This document shows, one piece after another, positions 23,338 to 34,306 of a stretch of 64,000 nucleotides of DNA. Source of the stretch: Rhytidiadelphus loreus (Eukaryota; Streptophyta; Bryopsida; Hypnales; Hylocomiaceae); the NCBI GenBank assembly GCA_947034895.1, contig OX344765.1, positions 37,763,001 to 37,827,000 on the forward strand, written 5' to 3'. A program made the translations under genes and the position numbers. The notes under the pieces were generated by a model, which worked only from the letters and a program-made list of their open reading frames with translations, was not told where the DNA came from and ran no database searches. Within the stretch, counting starts at the first letter, position 1. Each line of letters opens with the position of its first letter.

Positions 23338-26201
23338 CTATGTCTTCTTCTTCTTTGGCCTTCTCTTTCTCTTCGGTTTCGTTGGCTGTACAGGTCCATC
23401 CGATACCGAGCTCTTAGCATTCTCATAGCTTGTGGAGCTGCTCGAAGGGCCACTTCGAGGTCTACCAAGATCACCAGTAGCACTTGAAGCACCCTGGTAC
23501 CGGGGTCTCTTGGATGAGTCTGGCAAAGCAGATGGTCTGTTGTATTTATTCTTGTTGCCAGCGTTGTAGGTGCTGTTGGCAGGGTCGGACCAAGTAGATG
23601 GCCTGGTGTTTTTGTTTCTGTTGCCAGCATTGGAAGTGTTGTTGGTAGTATCTGACAAAGTTGATGAGCGGTTGCTCCTGTTCTTGCTGCCAGCATTATA
23701 AGTGCTTTTGGGGGATGAAACTGGAGACTTCGAACTCGAGGGTGGAGGTGGCATCAGCGCCCTCGCAAACTTTTGATTCTGCAGGGACATAAACACCGAC
23801 CAATACAAACATGTTATTCGTTCCACGATTTGACGCCAAATTCATAGCTGTTGACATGAAGTACCATTTCCAGATTAGAACCTTGATATTCAGCAGACGT
23901 ATTTTCACAAAAAGAATTCAGAAGCTTGAAGTGGCACACGCAGGCAAGATGGGCAATGAACACCTCTCAAATTAAAAGAAGGCAACAGACCTGGTCCTTC
24001 AAGGCCTGTTTACTTGGATTCACAACATTGGCAGGTCTTCTTTGAGAACCTATCTCTGCAATAACTGGTGGCTGTGTCACAGGCAATTCAGTAGCAGATA
24101 GAACCAACTCCTGTGGCGCCTCCTCACCCGCCCTGTGAAAGCAACAGTCGATCTAAGTATCTGGCTATACATGATCCAATCCGAGTCATAGGAAAGCTTA
24201 CAGGTTGCTTGACCCAACACCTCATAGCCACGCTCAGAGAAAGGCTGCTTAGAATTCACGCAAGGCCAATGACAAAGTGGTGTCCTGAAGTTCGACCAGA
24301 ATAAGAAAAGGTACTCAAAAGTCTTCATTTGAAAGGGAACCGAGGCATTCGAAACGTTGTACCAACTAAAACAATAACTACAGCACATAAGCTGAAACAG
24401 AGATTTCTTACCTTGGACTCTTATCGGTCCATTCATCATCAGCATCAGCATCATCACCAGAAGAGCCTGCCATGAAGAAGTCGTCTTCGCTCATGTCCAT
24501 AGCTTCTTCGTCACTGCCAGTCTCTGCACATGCGAAGTCATATCCTAGTCAGTTGCTAAATTAAATTACAAATATGAACATTTCTATTAGCCCAAACTCC
24601 GGATAACCAACTCCTATGACCAATATAACAGCCACAGATTTGTAGTAACTGAATGACATTAACCCAACAATCCATTGCATATTACTAAGGATGGAATTCT
24701 AGGAGTCAAGCGCATCATCTGACCTTCTAAATCATGTCCGGAAGCTGCAGCAGCAAGTAGGTTGTGTTTTATCCTCTCACGCAGCTGATCGCGTTTCAAC
24801 TTCACCTCCGGGTCATCTTTACCCATGTACAGAGATATATACTTCTCGGTCTTCGGAAAAAACTGAAACCCCATAATACCATCACCAAAAACTTAATAAA
24901 CATTTCAGATAACCACCAATCACCAGCAATATGTGTTCTAGATCTTTGCATGCGGATAGAAGTGAATGGGTAGACATTTGGATAAAGAGTCGTAACAATA
25001 CAGATATAAGAGTTCGTATCTTGGAAGAGCACATTAAAATAAGCGAGGCGAAAAACATACTCGAATGTACTCAAGATCTTCCTTCAGGTCGTGGAGCTGA
25101 TCCGCAAGAGCAGTCAGCTGTGTTGTGTGGTCATCAGACAGATTTTCCAACAATGCTCTTTGTTGCTTCTCTAGCCGTCTGATTCTGCGCTCTATTTTTC
25201 TTCTCTCTGATAAAAATATTCATTTCCATAAGCACAGAGTAGTCTTAGCTTCTCGCAAGAAGTAAGGGAGATGATACTAAAACCATTAGGGACCTCATCC
25301 CATCTCCTATACCAACCCTTGTTACCATCACCAACTTGAGTGGCCTTATTAGCAAGTGGTGTAAGCATAACTTGGCTATATGTCTATGCCGACTGATCTT
25401 TGAATGGGATATGAGCTTTTCTACGAGCACTTATAGTGATCTACAACCTCAGTTTGAAATTGCATAAGCAATTCATACACAGCGATGAAAAACTGATCTC
25501 AACAGATTTTGCTTCTGTAACCAAAATGTTCTCTCCACAGCTCTGTAATCTCCAAAAATCACACTAATACATACGTAAAATGCTTACAAATACGCCGATA
25601 GTATCCTGTACCTTAGACATTCAGAATAAATCTCGCCAAACTCCTAGTACAATTCAGAAGCACCGCAAAGCGACACTAAATATACCATAATGAGCATGCG
25701 CTCATCCATCTCAAACCACGGAATGTTCCACTAAATTGCATCCAGCAAGTTCACATTACGAACTCACCAAAGAACTTCACTCTCCGGTAACGGAGAGCCA
25801 TCTTGCGCTCCAGTTCCGCCCTGGCATGAGAATCAGACTGAAGCTTCAGCTCTTCGAGTCGCTTCTGCTGCGCCTCTTTCACCTCCGCAGGCAAATCCTG
25901 CACAGCCAACTAACTTCATCCCTAATACAAAATTGCTCTCACACAAATCACAAATTATAATCACCACGAACTCCACTGTCATCACTGCAGCTGAACTCAA
26001 CTCCGACCAACTATCGCCTACCTTTTTCAGAAGCCGCTCGATGGAACGGATCTGATTCTTGGTCGACACCAGCTTCGCCTTCTTCTTCTCCACGCCACCG
26101 GGCCCTTTTCCAACCACGCGACCACGCCCTGCGCCGCGTCCACCTCCTCTACCCAGAGGCGCTCGCCCTGTATTCTTCCTGCCATAACTTCCGTGAGCCA
26201 T
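23338..26201 (-). CDS. EFG1-like rRNA-processing protein
   Basis: EFG1 is a nucleolar protein of the small-subunit processome, needed for early 18S rRNA processing in yeast. Seven exons on the minus strand keep frame: 26201-26022, 25897-25768, 25206-25061, 24862-24724, 24523-24412, 24132-23991 and 23778-23338, giving 429 aa. Residues 1-42 are Gly/Arg-rich. The EFG1 domain spans about 45-200, with KNQIRSIERLLKK, an LELK-type coiled segment, RYRRVKFFERRKIERRIRRL, and EYIRFFPKTEKYISLYMG. An acidic stretch (about 200-237, DDADADDEW) follows. The last exon adds three 22-residue repeats (residues 309-374, consensus YNAGnkNk..RPS..sD), a Ser/Pro linker and a Lys/Arg-rich tail (KPKRKRRPKKKKT) likely acting as nuclear/nucleolar signal. 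The C-terminal extension is longer than in the yeast protein. Start chosen as the first ATG of exon 1. Confidence 0.93.
25268..25550. repeat. Dispersed repeat E within EFG1 intron 2
   Basis: 25268-25445 recurs at 20222-20415. The adjacent text around 25500-25550 (ttctgtaaccaaaatgttct ... ccacagctc) recurs inverted at 17890-17925. It lies wholly between exons 3 and 2, so it does not touch coding sequence. Confidence 0.6.
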
Positions 26202-26754
26202 AGTGTCTTCCTCCTCCAAGCACCACGAAACCCTAAAGTACAAACACCCGTTGCCGTGCGGCGGCTATGCTCTGAATCTCACTTCCCATCGCTACTACAA
26301 AAAAGCTTCAATCTTTACAATCCTAGCACTAACAGCAATGTCCACCAACACCGAAGCGCAACCCTAAATGGGGCTGCATCGTCTCTCCCAATTGCAAACC
26401 CCAAAGTGACCTAAAAATTTGTGGGCTCTAGCTCGAGTATCAGAAACAGAGAGAAAAATTCCATGAGGCTGAAAAAACGAAAGAAGCTCCGTCAGTTGAG
26501 TTCGAAGATCAGCCACCAACGCGAGATATTGCAATCGGCCAATCCATTCGAACTGGAAGTGTGCGGAACAGAACGGGACGCTGATCGAAAAGCAGAGCTG
26601 GATCGAAAAGCAGAGCTGGACCGGAAAGCAAAAGGGAAATGCGAAAGTACAGGGAATCCCGTTGCCCTCCCGAATTATCGCATGTGCCGTGGAGGCCTTT
26701 TAGAGGGTCATTCGAATGGGTAACCCCTACGAGCATCCTCAGTCCAACCGGCAC
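26202..26754 (-). promoter_or_regulatory. 5' leader and promoter region of the EFG1 gene
   Basis: GC-balanced sequence upstream of the EFG1 start, ending at the repeat at 26755. It contains an 18-bp near-perfect tandem repeat (cgaaaagcagagctggat) at about 26585-26620. No clear TATA box. An open frame at 26421-26723 on the plus strand lacks an ATG start and is not called. Confidence 0.4.
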
Positions 26755-27240
26755 GGTATATTGGCTGTCCAAATTTATTTCTACCTTTCGAGTGGTATAT
26801 AATTAGAATTTGAAATTACTATGATTGGTGGCGTGTTTATAAATATTTTGAATAGACATAAGAAAACTCAAATTTTGAAATTGGACTATCAAATGAATCT
26901 AAACCCCATTGAAATAAACTAAAAGACAAAAATTAAAGAGAGACACTTTAGATCATGCTTGAGAAAGAAAAATTAAAAAATAGCTTTTCAAATTTAAAGA
27001 AATTTGGGAAGTCATTTCTTTGATTTTTCTTTCTTAAGCATCAAGATTTGAAGTGGCTCTCTATAATTTTGTCTTTTAGCTAACTTTCAATGAGCTTTAC
27101 CTAGGTTGTCCAATTTCAAATAATTTTTTTATTTGTATCTATTTAAAGATATTTTTGATGTTCTTTCAATGATAGTAATTACAAATTCTAATTTTACACT
27201 AAACTATAAATAGGATAAATTTGGAGGGACAATATATACC
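26755..27240. mobile_element. Fold-back MITE, almost entirely palindromic, 486 bp
   Basis: The left end GGTATATTGG and right end CAATATATACC are inverted. The inverted similarity runs through nearly the whole length: taaaagacaaaaattaaag near 26930 pairs with ataattttgtcttttagc near 27065, and the aagaaagaaaaat segments pair near the centre. No ORF. A duplicated target site could not be fixed. Confidence 0.75.
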
Positions 27241-27430
27241 GGTATACTATCCCTCCAAATAAACTTCTAATTTTTCACCATTTTATAATTAGAACTTAAA
27301 ATTTCTATTATTGGAGGTGAATTGAAAACTACTTTGAATAGGTGCTAGAAAAAGTCAAATTAGACATTTGACAATGAAACTAAATTGTTTCAAATGCAAG
27401 CTAAAAAACAAAAATTATAGAAGCCTTGGC
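27241..27430. mobile_element. Truncated second copy of the fold-back MITE
   Basis: It begins ggtatactatccctccaaat immediately after the first element, and repeats the first half in the same direction (attagaacttaaaatttcta, tcaaattagacatttgac, aaaaaacaaaaattatagaag). The second half is missing. Confidence 0.6.
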
Positions 27431-27659
27431 AAATTTCGATTATCAAAGGAAAATCATTTCAATTGTACTAAAAAATGTTGTGATTTTCCAATACTCTAGT
27501 AATATTTTACAAATTTTCAAAGTTGAAAACATAGGGTAGCCTATACTTACACTAAACTCACCTTGAATGAACACCTTTGAAGTATGAAATGTCTCTACAC
27601 TTTCATTAGTTGCTTCACCAAACTCCTTTTTCACTTCTCATAGTTGCTTTAATTTAAAA

Positions 27660-28130
27660 AGTTGTGGTGGTTTTGAGTCTTGGAAGTGTTCATTCCAAGC
27701 AATTCTTTAGGTGTCAAAAAATGGAACATGTCTCTCCTAAAAGTTATGGAAAAATTTCAGAAAGGGGTTGGAAGGGTCATTTTTTTGGACATTTTCAAAC
27801 ACCCTCTTTGAAATTTTTCCATAACTTTCATATGGAGTGCCAAAACTTGAAAAGGATTTTTAAAAATAAAACTTGACTTGATTCATCAACTTTATTTAGA
27901 TCAAAGCTTTCTGAAAAAAGATATTCTTCTATGCTTAAATGAGGTTTAAAATTTGTTTTTTAACACATTTTCTGCGTTTTTACATAACTATAAGCGGTAA
28001 AGTTCTTCATTTTAGTCCTAATTCACATATCCTACATGGGTTGTTGTACCTACCACTACCCCACTTGTATAAGACCTTCTCTCCTCACCATCCTTCACAC
28101 CTAAATCAAGTAAGTAGCTCATTGTAGTTG
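27660..28130. repeat. Repeat D copy followed by LTR-like block
   Basis: 27720-27830 forms a hairpin: aaaagttatggaaaaatttc pairs with gaaatttttccataacttt around a short loop. The outer arm follows (cttgaaaaggattttt ... gatattcttctatgc). Then comes the block tcctaattcacatatcctacatggg ... ccccacttgtataag at 28015-28080, as at 17.2 kb. No coding potential. Confidence 0.6.
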
Positions 28131-28999
28131 GTGTTATGAAATTAAGCAAATGACAAATAACTTGCTCAATTATTACTTGTGTCAAAAAAAATCCAAAAAA
28201 CTTGCTTAAATGGCAATAACACACTATGTACTTATTGCCATATACATTGTTGCCTTAGTAATTGTTAATTAGTTTGGTCTGGCAACATTCGCGATATTCA
28301 CCCAAGCTGACACTACAGATTTGATGTATTCCATAGGCTCCCTACTCCTCTTTTAATAGCTGTGTTTGTCACAACGGAGCGGCCCTCTGGAGGCTCCAAA
28401 TTTTCTCTAATGGTTCCTTGGGGCGTTTAGGACTTCAGGTTAGTAAAGGTCACATTTAGGAACCTTAAGTATTACTTTTTTGATGCTTCACTGCTTGTTT
28501 TGGGTCATGCCATATCTTTTTTCAGACCATGCGTGTGTGGGTTTTGCAAGGCCTAGGATCAAGAATAGGGGCCTACTGCATAATTCTTTGGAAATTCATA
28601 AGTAATTCATAAATGCTCAAAAAAATATGAAATCACTTGTGCTAGATTCCGCATCAATTTTTCTTCAAGTGAAAAATAAGTGAAATTTTTTTCAGGCATC
28701 TGAAAACCATCAAAAGGCCCAACAGCCCTTAAAGTGACGGTTTTTGAGCCACCTACCTTAGATGTATTGCCATGATCCTTGTACCCAAAAATGAAGCTTA
28801 CTACTTTAATTCCGTATGTGGATGTTTTTCGTGGATGGGGTCTACAGAGTGGAAAAAGAAACTTCTTTGACGAAAAAGGCAACCTCTTTAAAGGCTACTG
28901 AATGTTATGAGGGGGGGGGGACTTTTCCGATGCAGGGTTAACTGAAAGTCATTCATCAGCAAGATGTTTACAGAGTTTGTAGACATTTCTGGTAGTTTA
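28130..28999. other. Spacer, no gene recognised
   Basis: Mixed-composition spacer with a run of ten or more G at about 28912-28920. No family match on either strand. Confidence 0.4.
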
Positions 29000-29262
29000 G
29001 AGCATCCCCACCAACGTGTTCTGTATCCCTAAAAATTTAGGGAGAGGACCTCAGATGGAGATGGAGATACAGAAGCTTGCGCACACCGGTCTCGAAACAA
29101 GATCTCTACCCCAAATTTATAGAGAACTTGGTAAAAGTTGGGCCCAATTCCCTACATTGGAGCTCATATAGAAAACTCGCGAGGTCTCATCTCTATAAAG
29201 TCAAGGTTGACTAGTTTGAGGTCCCAAGTTTGGGGATAGAGAACATGTTGGTGGGGATGCTC
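29000..29262. mobile_element. Tourist-like MITE, 263 bp, TSD TTA
   Basis: Terminal inverted repeats GAGCATCCCCACCAAC at the left and GTTGGTGGGGATGCTC at the right extend about 30 bp with few mismatches. TTA flanks both sides (28997-28999 and 29263-29265), the pattern of PIF/Harbinger-derived MITEs. Non-coding. Confidence 0.88.
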
Positions 29263-29319
29263 TTACTTAACAGTGATTAAGCTTAATTTCTATAGTTCCG
29301 TGCTGGCCACACTACACTA

Positions 29320-29744
29320 GGGGTAGTCACACCTTCTTCACTTTGCACTTGGAGAATGGAGAATGGAAAGGTGGCAGCTTGGGGTTGGCTTCATGTTGGT
29401 AGAATATACTTAAGTGCTTATATCTTCCACACTCCTAGTCTTCACCTCTTGAGGTGAAGGTTGGGAGTGCGGAAGATTTAAGTACTTAAGAAGATTCTTT
29501 TGTGCTCTACACTTTTACCTTTCATTGCCGCTTTACCTTTGTTGTTGCCGATTTTCCTCCAACTTTATGTCTAATCTTAGGTTTAGGTAAGTTGCTTCTC
29601 CACTTTTTTCATTCTCCACTCTCAACACATCTTTTAGGGGTGTCACACCTCCTTCACTCACCACGGCTTGCTATTGGCTCCTCGAAACCCTCACCAACTC
29701 TCATTCTCCATTCTCCAAGTGCAAAGTGAAGGTGTGACTACCCC
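29320..29744. mobile_element. MITE with about 45-bp terminal inverted repeats and an inner hairpin
   Basis: Left GGGGTAGTCACACCTTC...actttgcacttggag is the reverse complement of 29697-29744 apart from a 3-bp insertion. TA lies outside each end. At 29408-29490 an inner near-palindrome has arms of about 42 bp (taagtgcttatatcttcc ... ttcacctc) and a two-base centre, so the element folds twice. Confidence 0.8.
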
Positions 29745-30989
29745 TACTACTTCTGTCTTCAACTTCTATCGCCATTCTTCACCGCTTCAGACACTGATGA
29801 CACTGATGTCAGAAGAGCAGGCGGACTTTCCGTGTCCAAAGCAACCCATCTTCTACGGCATCGAAAGTTCTGCCGGGTGCTCAAAGAATTTTCGAATATG
29901 CTGTCGGATCATCCGGCAAGCTTACCCGTCACCTGCACTTGTCGATCTCCACGTGTTTCCATCGAACATACTTGTGAAACCAACGAAACTAGTATGGCGA
30001 GCACCAGCATCATTCTCTCAGTTTATGCCATAACTTTAATTTCAGCAAGGTTGAGCGGTTTGAGAACAAGGGATCCCATACATACTTGTATCTGCGTTGT
30101 ATTAGTATGCATGAAGTGTAGCCAGGTCCTAGCACAACTTTAGCTAAAATTTTACCGTAAGAGAGCCAGATCAGACAGGATTCTTCTGAGGACCGCGGAA
30201 TATGCTTTGGACTCTAGACTCCAGCTCGTGTGTTCCCCTCATACCGTCTAACTTAGTTCAAAGCCTGATGGTTATGGTATGAGCGTTTGGGACTGTGACA
30301 ATACCTTGAAGTACACCTGCCGAAAGGTATAATTTGCACCGGACGCGTCAGCGTGGAGGTTTCTGCTGCTATATAGCTGGGTTTATAATTTTCTTGGAAT
30401 TTGGTTCAATTCCCAAGCTTCTCGTTTCTTTCTGGGGAGTTGGTTACAGAAAGTATAGCCCCAAAGCTTGGAGCTTTTTCGTTTTTTTTGGATGGGATTT
30501 GGTTTCGAGACACACAATTCTGTTGTTGTAATCGTGCAGATTACGAAATGGTGGGAAGGGTCTAATAAGAATGTTTAGGAGAGTGTGTGTCTGTGGTCTC
30601 GAAGAGATTTGCTAGCTGCAGTGTTACTATTATGTCTCTTTCTCAATCAGAAACAATTCGGGGATTTCAGTAATTGGCGAGTACGTGAGGGTCTAATGTC
30701 GGAGTGACAGAAATAAAGAATACAATTCGGGTGCATTAGATCGATATCACAGCTGCACGCAGCTAAGTAGGACAATATTGGTTATTTATTTTCAACTTTT
30801 GCTGGGCGGCAGTGATGGTCGGCTGCCTCTGAGATTAATTGTTCCACCCGATTGGAATTTTACAAGGCTATGAAATCCTTCCAGTGGATTGTTGTTTTTT
30901 GAATTCTCTCCTTGGTCTCTTTGCACTAAATTGTTCGTCTTGGTTTGTGCTTGTGGGTTCAGGCTCGGGAAAGCAAAGAAGCTGCAGCT
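29745..30989. other. Spacer upstream of the NPF fragment
   Basis: Balanced composition with several short ORFs of no recognised family. It may include the promoter of the NPF fragment. Nothing definite seen. Confidence 0.3.
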
Positions 30990-31734
30990 ATGGCGGTCCT
31001 GGAAACGTTGCCGACGACGCACCTTTACAATAACCACAAACATGTAAGCGACTCCCTTTTACAATTTCTATCTTCACCGTCTTCACCTCTCTATCTAGAA
31101 GCTCTCTTCTTCAATACATACAGATTCAATTGCTAGAATGTGTAAACAGAGTAGTACTGCCCCGTAGAAATTACTTTCGTAGTGATGATGCACGTTACCA
31201 CTTGTGCAAGGGTGAAAGCGAGAAATACCTGCTTGATTTATGTTGCATTTGCTGTGAGTATTGTGAGCTTTTCTGCTTTTGTAAAAAAAATTTAATAAAT
31301 TTAAAAAAACCCGGATAATTAGAAGAACACTACAAATAACATGTTCCCAATAATTGAGATCTAAAAAACATTTACTCCAAAAGTTATGCAAAAAAAGAAA
31401 ATTGATATTTTTTGCTTTTGGGGGGGATAAAATTGTTAGAGAATAATGAAAACATTCAAGAAAATATATCAAAAATATGTATTGACTCAGGCAATGTATC
31501 TTTTGTCTCCAATATGAATTTCAAGTATAATGAGAAAAATGCCCAATTATGTGTTGTGTGCGCAACATGTGATGCAAAATAGTACAAGTGTTTTATGCTT
31601 TCACCCGCAACAGGTATCCAGTTACGTACAGAAGAGTAGTGGGCACGTTGAAGATGGCACTGGTGGCCTGCACGGCAACCGGCCGATTCTGAAAGCCAAG
31701 ACTAGAGGCTGGAAAGCTTGCGCTTCCATTCTTG
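30990..31734 (+). pseudogene. 5' end of an NPF (NRT1/PTR) transporter, truncated
   Basis: Two exons can be read. 30990-31043 begins with ATG and encodes MAVLETLPTTHLYNNHKH, with a GTAAGC donor. 31614-31734 follows an acag acceptor and encodes a hydrophilic stretch ending NRPILKAKTRGWKACASILG with a phase-1 donor. That ending matches the conserved N-terminal GRP...K..T.GWKA..FI.G motif of plant NPF nitrate/peptide transporters, whose next exon should encode NE..ERLAYYG. No such exon, nor any of the twelve transmembrane segments, is found before the next gene at 34.3 kb. Codon use is GC-balanced. This is best seen as a truncated gene copy; a very long intron skipping past the window cannot be excluded but would have to pass through another gene. 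Confidence 0.6.
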
Positions 31735-33756
31735 GTACCATACTTCTTCACCTTGTCCATTAATTTTGTCTGCCTTTGAGATCTCCTACAACGTACTTAT
31801 GAGGACGTAGAGTTATCCAGATTAAGCTCACTCAAAATGGGGGTGCGGAGCTTGTAAGCAGAGTTGCATTAATCTAATGAACAATGCTGTGAATACGTGC
31901 TGGCAAGTCTTCTTTCAGTCGGTCAATCATAAATCTATAATACACAAAATTGAGTGTAAGTAGCTAAAATATGCTTCAAATTTTATGAAGAGTTTAGAGA
32001 GTTTAAACTCATTGGTTTTCGTCAGCCCCTGGTCCTTTTTTACACAATCTGTCGTTCCATCGATCAGTGCGAACAGTAGACTGAAGTGTTCTCTCAATTT
32101 TCAGAGAGTGTAGGGTAAGAAACTTCATGACTTCATGGATTGTTTCAGTGCAGCTTTACGTTTCTAACATGGATTAGTGTTTACCGTCCTAGAAATGTTC
32201 GAAATGTAGGAGAGTTTTGGTCACAGATTCGCTGGACTTATTGTAATAAATTCCATTGATAGCTGCTTGAATTCTTTTCGTTTCAGTGAGGGCTTGTGAT
32301 TTCATTCCTTGGTGAGCTTCGATCATTAGATGTTGCTTGAAACGTGAAAGGATTTTGGTAACAGAGAAGCTGTAGCCTGAGCACGCTACAAATTAAGCTC
32401 TCAAGGTTTATGCACTAGGTAATTGCAAAGCAGGCGAAGTCATGAAAAACAATTGCCGGTTAGGACCTACTTAGTTGTGGGTGGCAAGGTTGGTATTGAC
32501 TTGTGATTATGCTTGATGACTTGGCCTACTTTGTAATTACCAAACATAATCTCAATGTAGGAGAGTTGAGTCGTTTGACTTCTTTGATTGCTTAACTAAT
32601 CAAAACATGACACAACAGTGAAACTCTCCTACATTGAGATATGTTAGGTGAATATGCACTCACTAAGTTAATACCAGTTGGTAGTAGTAGAGATTTCTCT
32701 CAAATTTCTCACTGCCAAACCAATGAAATTTTTACTTCATACCCACCTTGTTGAAAATTTGCACAAGCAAGCAATGAGCCTTGCAATGAGCATTATAAGT
32801 CTCAATCTACATCTCCTTAACCAATCGAAGTATACCATGACAACAAAACTCTCTGGCATTGAGATTACGACTTAGTTGAATCACAAAAACTTGCTCTAAA
32901 TTTGTCAGTTACAATGTAAAGAGTCAAAATGACCAAAAATACACAGAAAAAAGAAGGTGTTTTCTCCACTTTCAATCACAAGATCATGTCCTAAACTACT
33001 ATGCAAACATGTGGGGAAAAAATTGAAATTGTGAGATTGTGAGATATTTGCTTTTGAAGGAAAAACCTAATCTTTTTGGTACAATGCCTATATAGGATTC
33101 TATGAACTTTCATTGCTCTTGGTGTGCAATTTTTGCAATTTACAAACTTGCAGTTTCAATACATCACTAAACAACGAAGATCATGTTTACTATTTGTATA
33201 CTAATTTTTTAAGGCAATTAAGAGGAATAGTATATTCTACAAATCTATCAATATGATGAGGTGCAAAAAATTGCCATTAGACTTGCTACTTTGATGTGAT
33301 TTTTTGTGAATTCAATTTTTCATAACATCTCACTTCAAAAGTTCAACTCAAAAATTACAATAGATTTTTAAAATAAATTCCTTTCCTTAAATGACAAAAT
33401 ACTTCATTTCTATGAAAAATTTAAGCCTCTTAAAGCAAAATTTTGTATGTTATTTCTACAAAGAAGAACTTAGTTGCCTTCAAATTATATTCCTTTTTTC
33501 TTTGATTTACCTTGCTACCGTACTAGAAAAATAAACTCATCTACATATGAATTGAATTTAGAAACAAAAATGCAAAAAACAATTTTTCTTTCCCCCACCC
33601 ATAAGCTTCTTCTTAAATGAAGCTTGTAACTTTTGATTTATAAGTTAGAATCCTAGGAAGTTTGACTACCCATTAGACAATAATTCATTAGATTCCCTAA
33701 AAAAAGAAGTATTGAAAAAACATACCCAAACTACTCTCCTCAACAAGTTAGTCTAC
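31735..33756. other. Spacer with a small inverted-repeat element at 32.55-32.87 kb
   Basis: atctcaatgtaggagagtt near 32550 is inverted at 32622-32640 (aactctcctacattgagat). A 50-bp stretch preceding the latter (cttaactaatc...acaacagtgaaactctc) recurs at 32818-32870. The rest is AT-rich without genes. Confidence 0.5.
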
Positions 33757-34214
33757 CCCAAATCCTAAAAAATCCACTCAAAGACTTTAAGCCTTAATAA
33801 GGGTTGAAAAACTAACATAATATTGGAACAAAAGTTTGAATATCATTGATCCCAAATCCTAAAAAATCCACTCAAAGACTTTGAACCTTAAAGGATGAAA
33901 AATTAACATAACATTGGAACAAAAGTTTGAATAGGACTGACCCCAAATCCTAAAAAATCCACTCAAAGACTTTGAACCTTAAGGGATGAAAAATTAACAT
34001 AACATTAGAACAAAAGTTTGAATAGGATTGACCCAAAATCCTAAAAAATCTACTCAAAGACTTTGAACCTTAAAGGATGAAAAATCAACATAACATTAAA
34101 ACAAAAGTTTGAATAGGATTGACCCAAAATCATAAAAAATTCACTCAAAGACTTTGAACCTTAAGGGATGAAAAATTTACATAACATTGGAACAAAAGTT
34201 TGAATAGGACTTAC
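33757..34214. repeat. Five-copy 91-bp minisatellite
   Basis: Units start at 33757 (94 bp), 33851, 33942, 34033 and 34124 (91 bp each). They share cctaaaaaatccactcaaag, cttaa and gggatgaaaaa-type blocks, and aacaaaagtttgaatagga. Units 2-5 differ at only a few sites. The array ends about 90 bp before the ATG of the phosphatase gene, so it lies in its promoter or leader. Confidence 0.95.
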
Positions 34215-34306
34215 CTTGTTGATAAGTGAGCCAGTGCTACAGCGACAGCTACTCTCGTATCGTAGATACTTCTTCGCTTTCTCTTCTTTGCTGCTGGACC
34301 AAAACG

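Noticed and set aside
26421..26723. Plus-strand 100-codon ORF divergent from EFG1
   Set aside because: No ATG start; it contains an 18-bp tandem repeat and no family match; likely leader or promoter sequence.
33757..34214. Regularly spaced repeats considered as CRISPR-like
   Set aside because: The whole 91-bp unit is conserved with no unique spacers, in a plant genome; it is a minisatellite.
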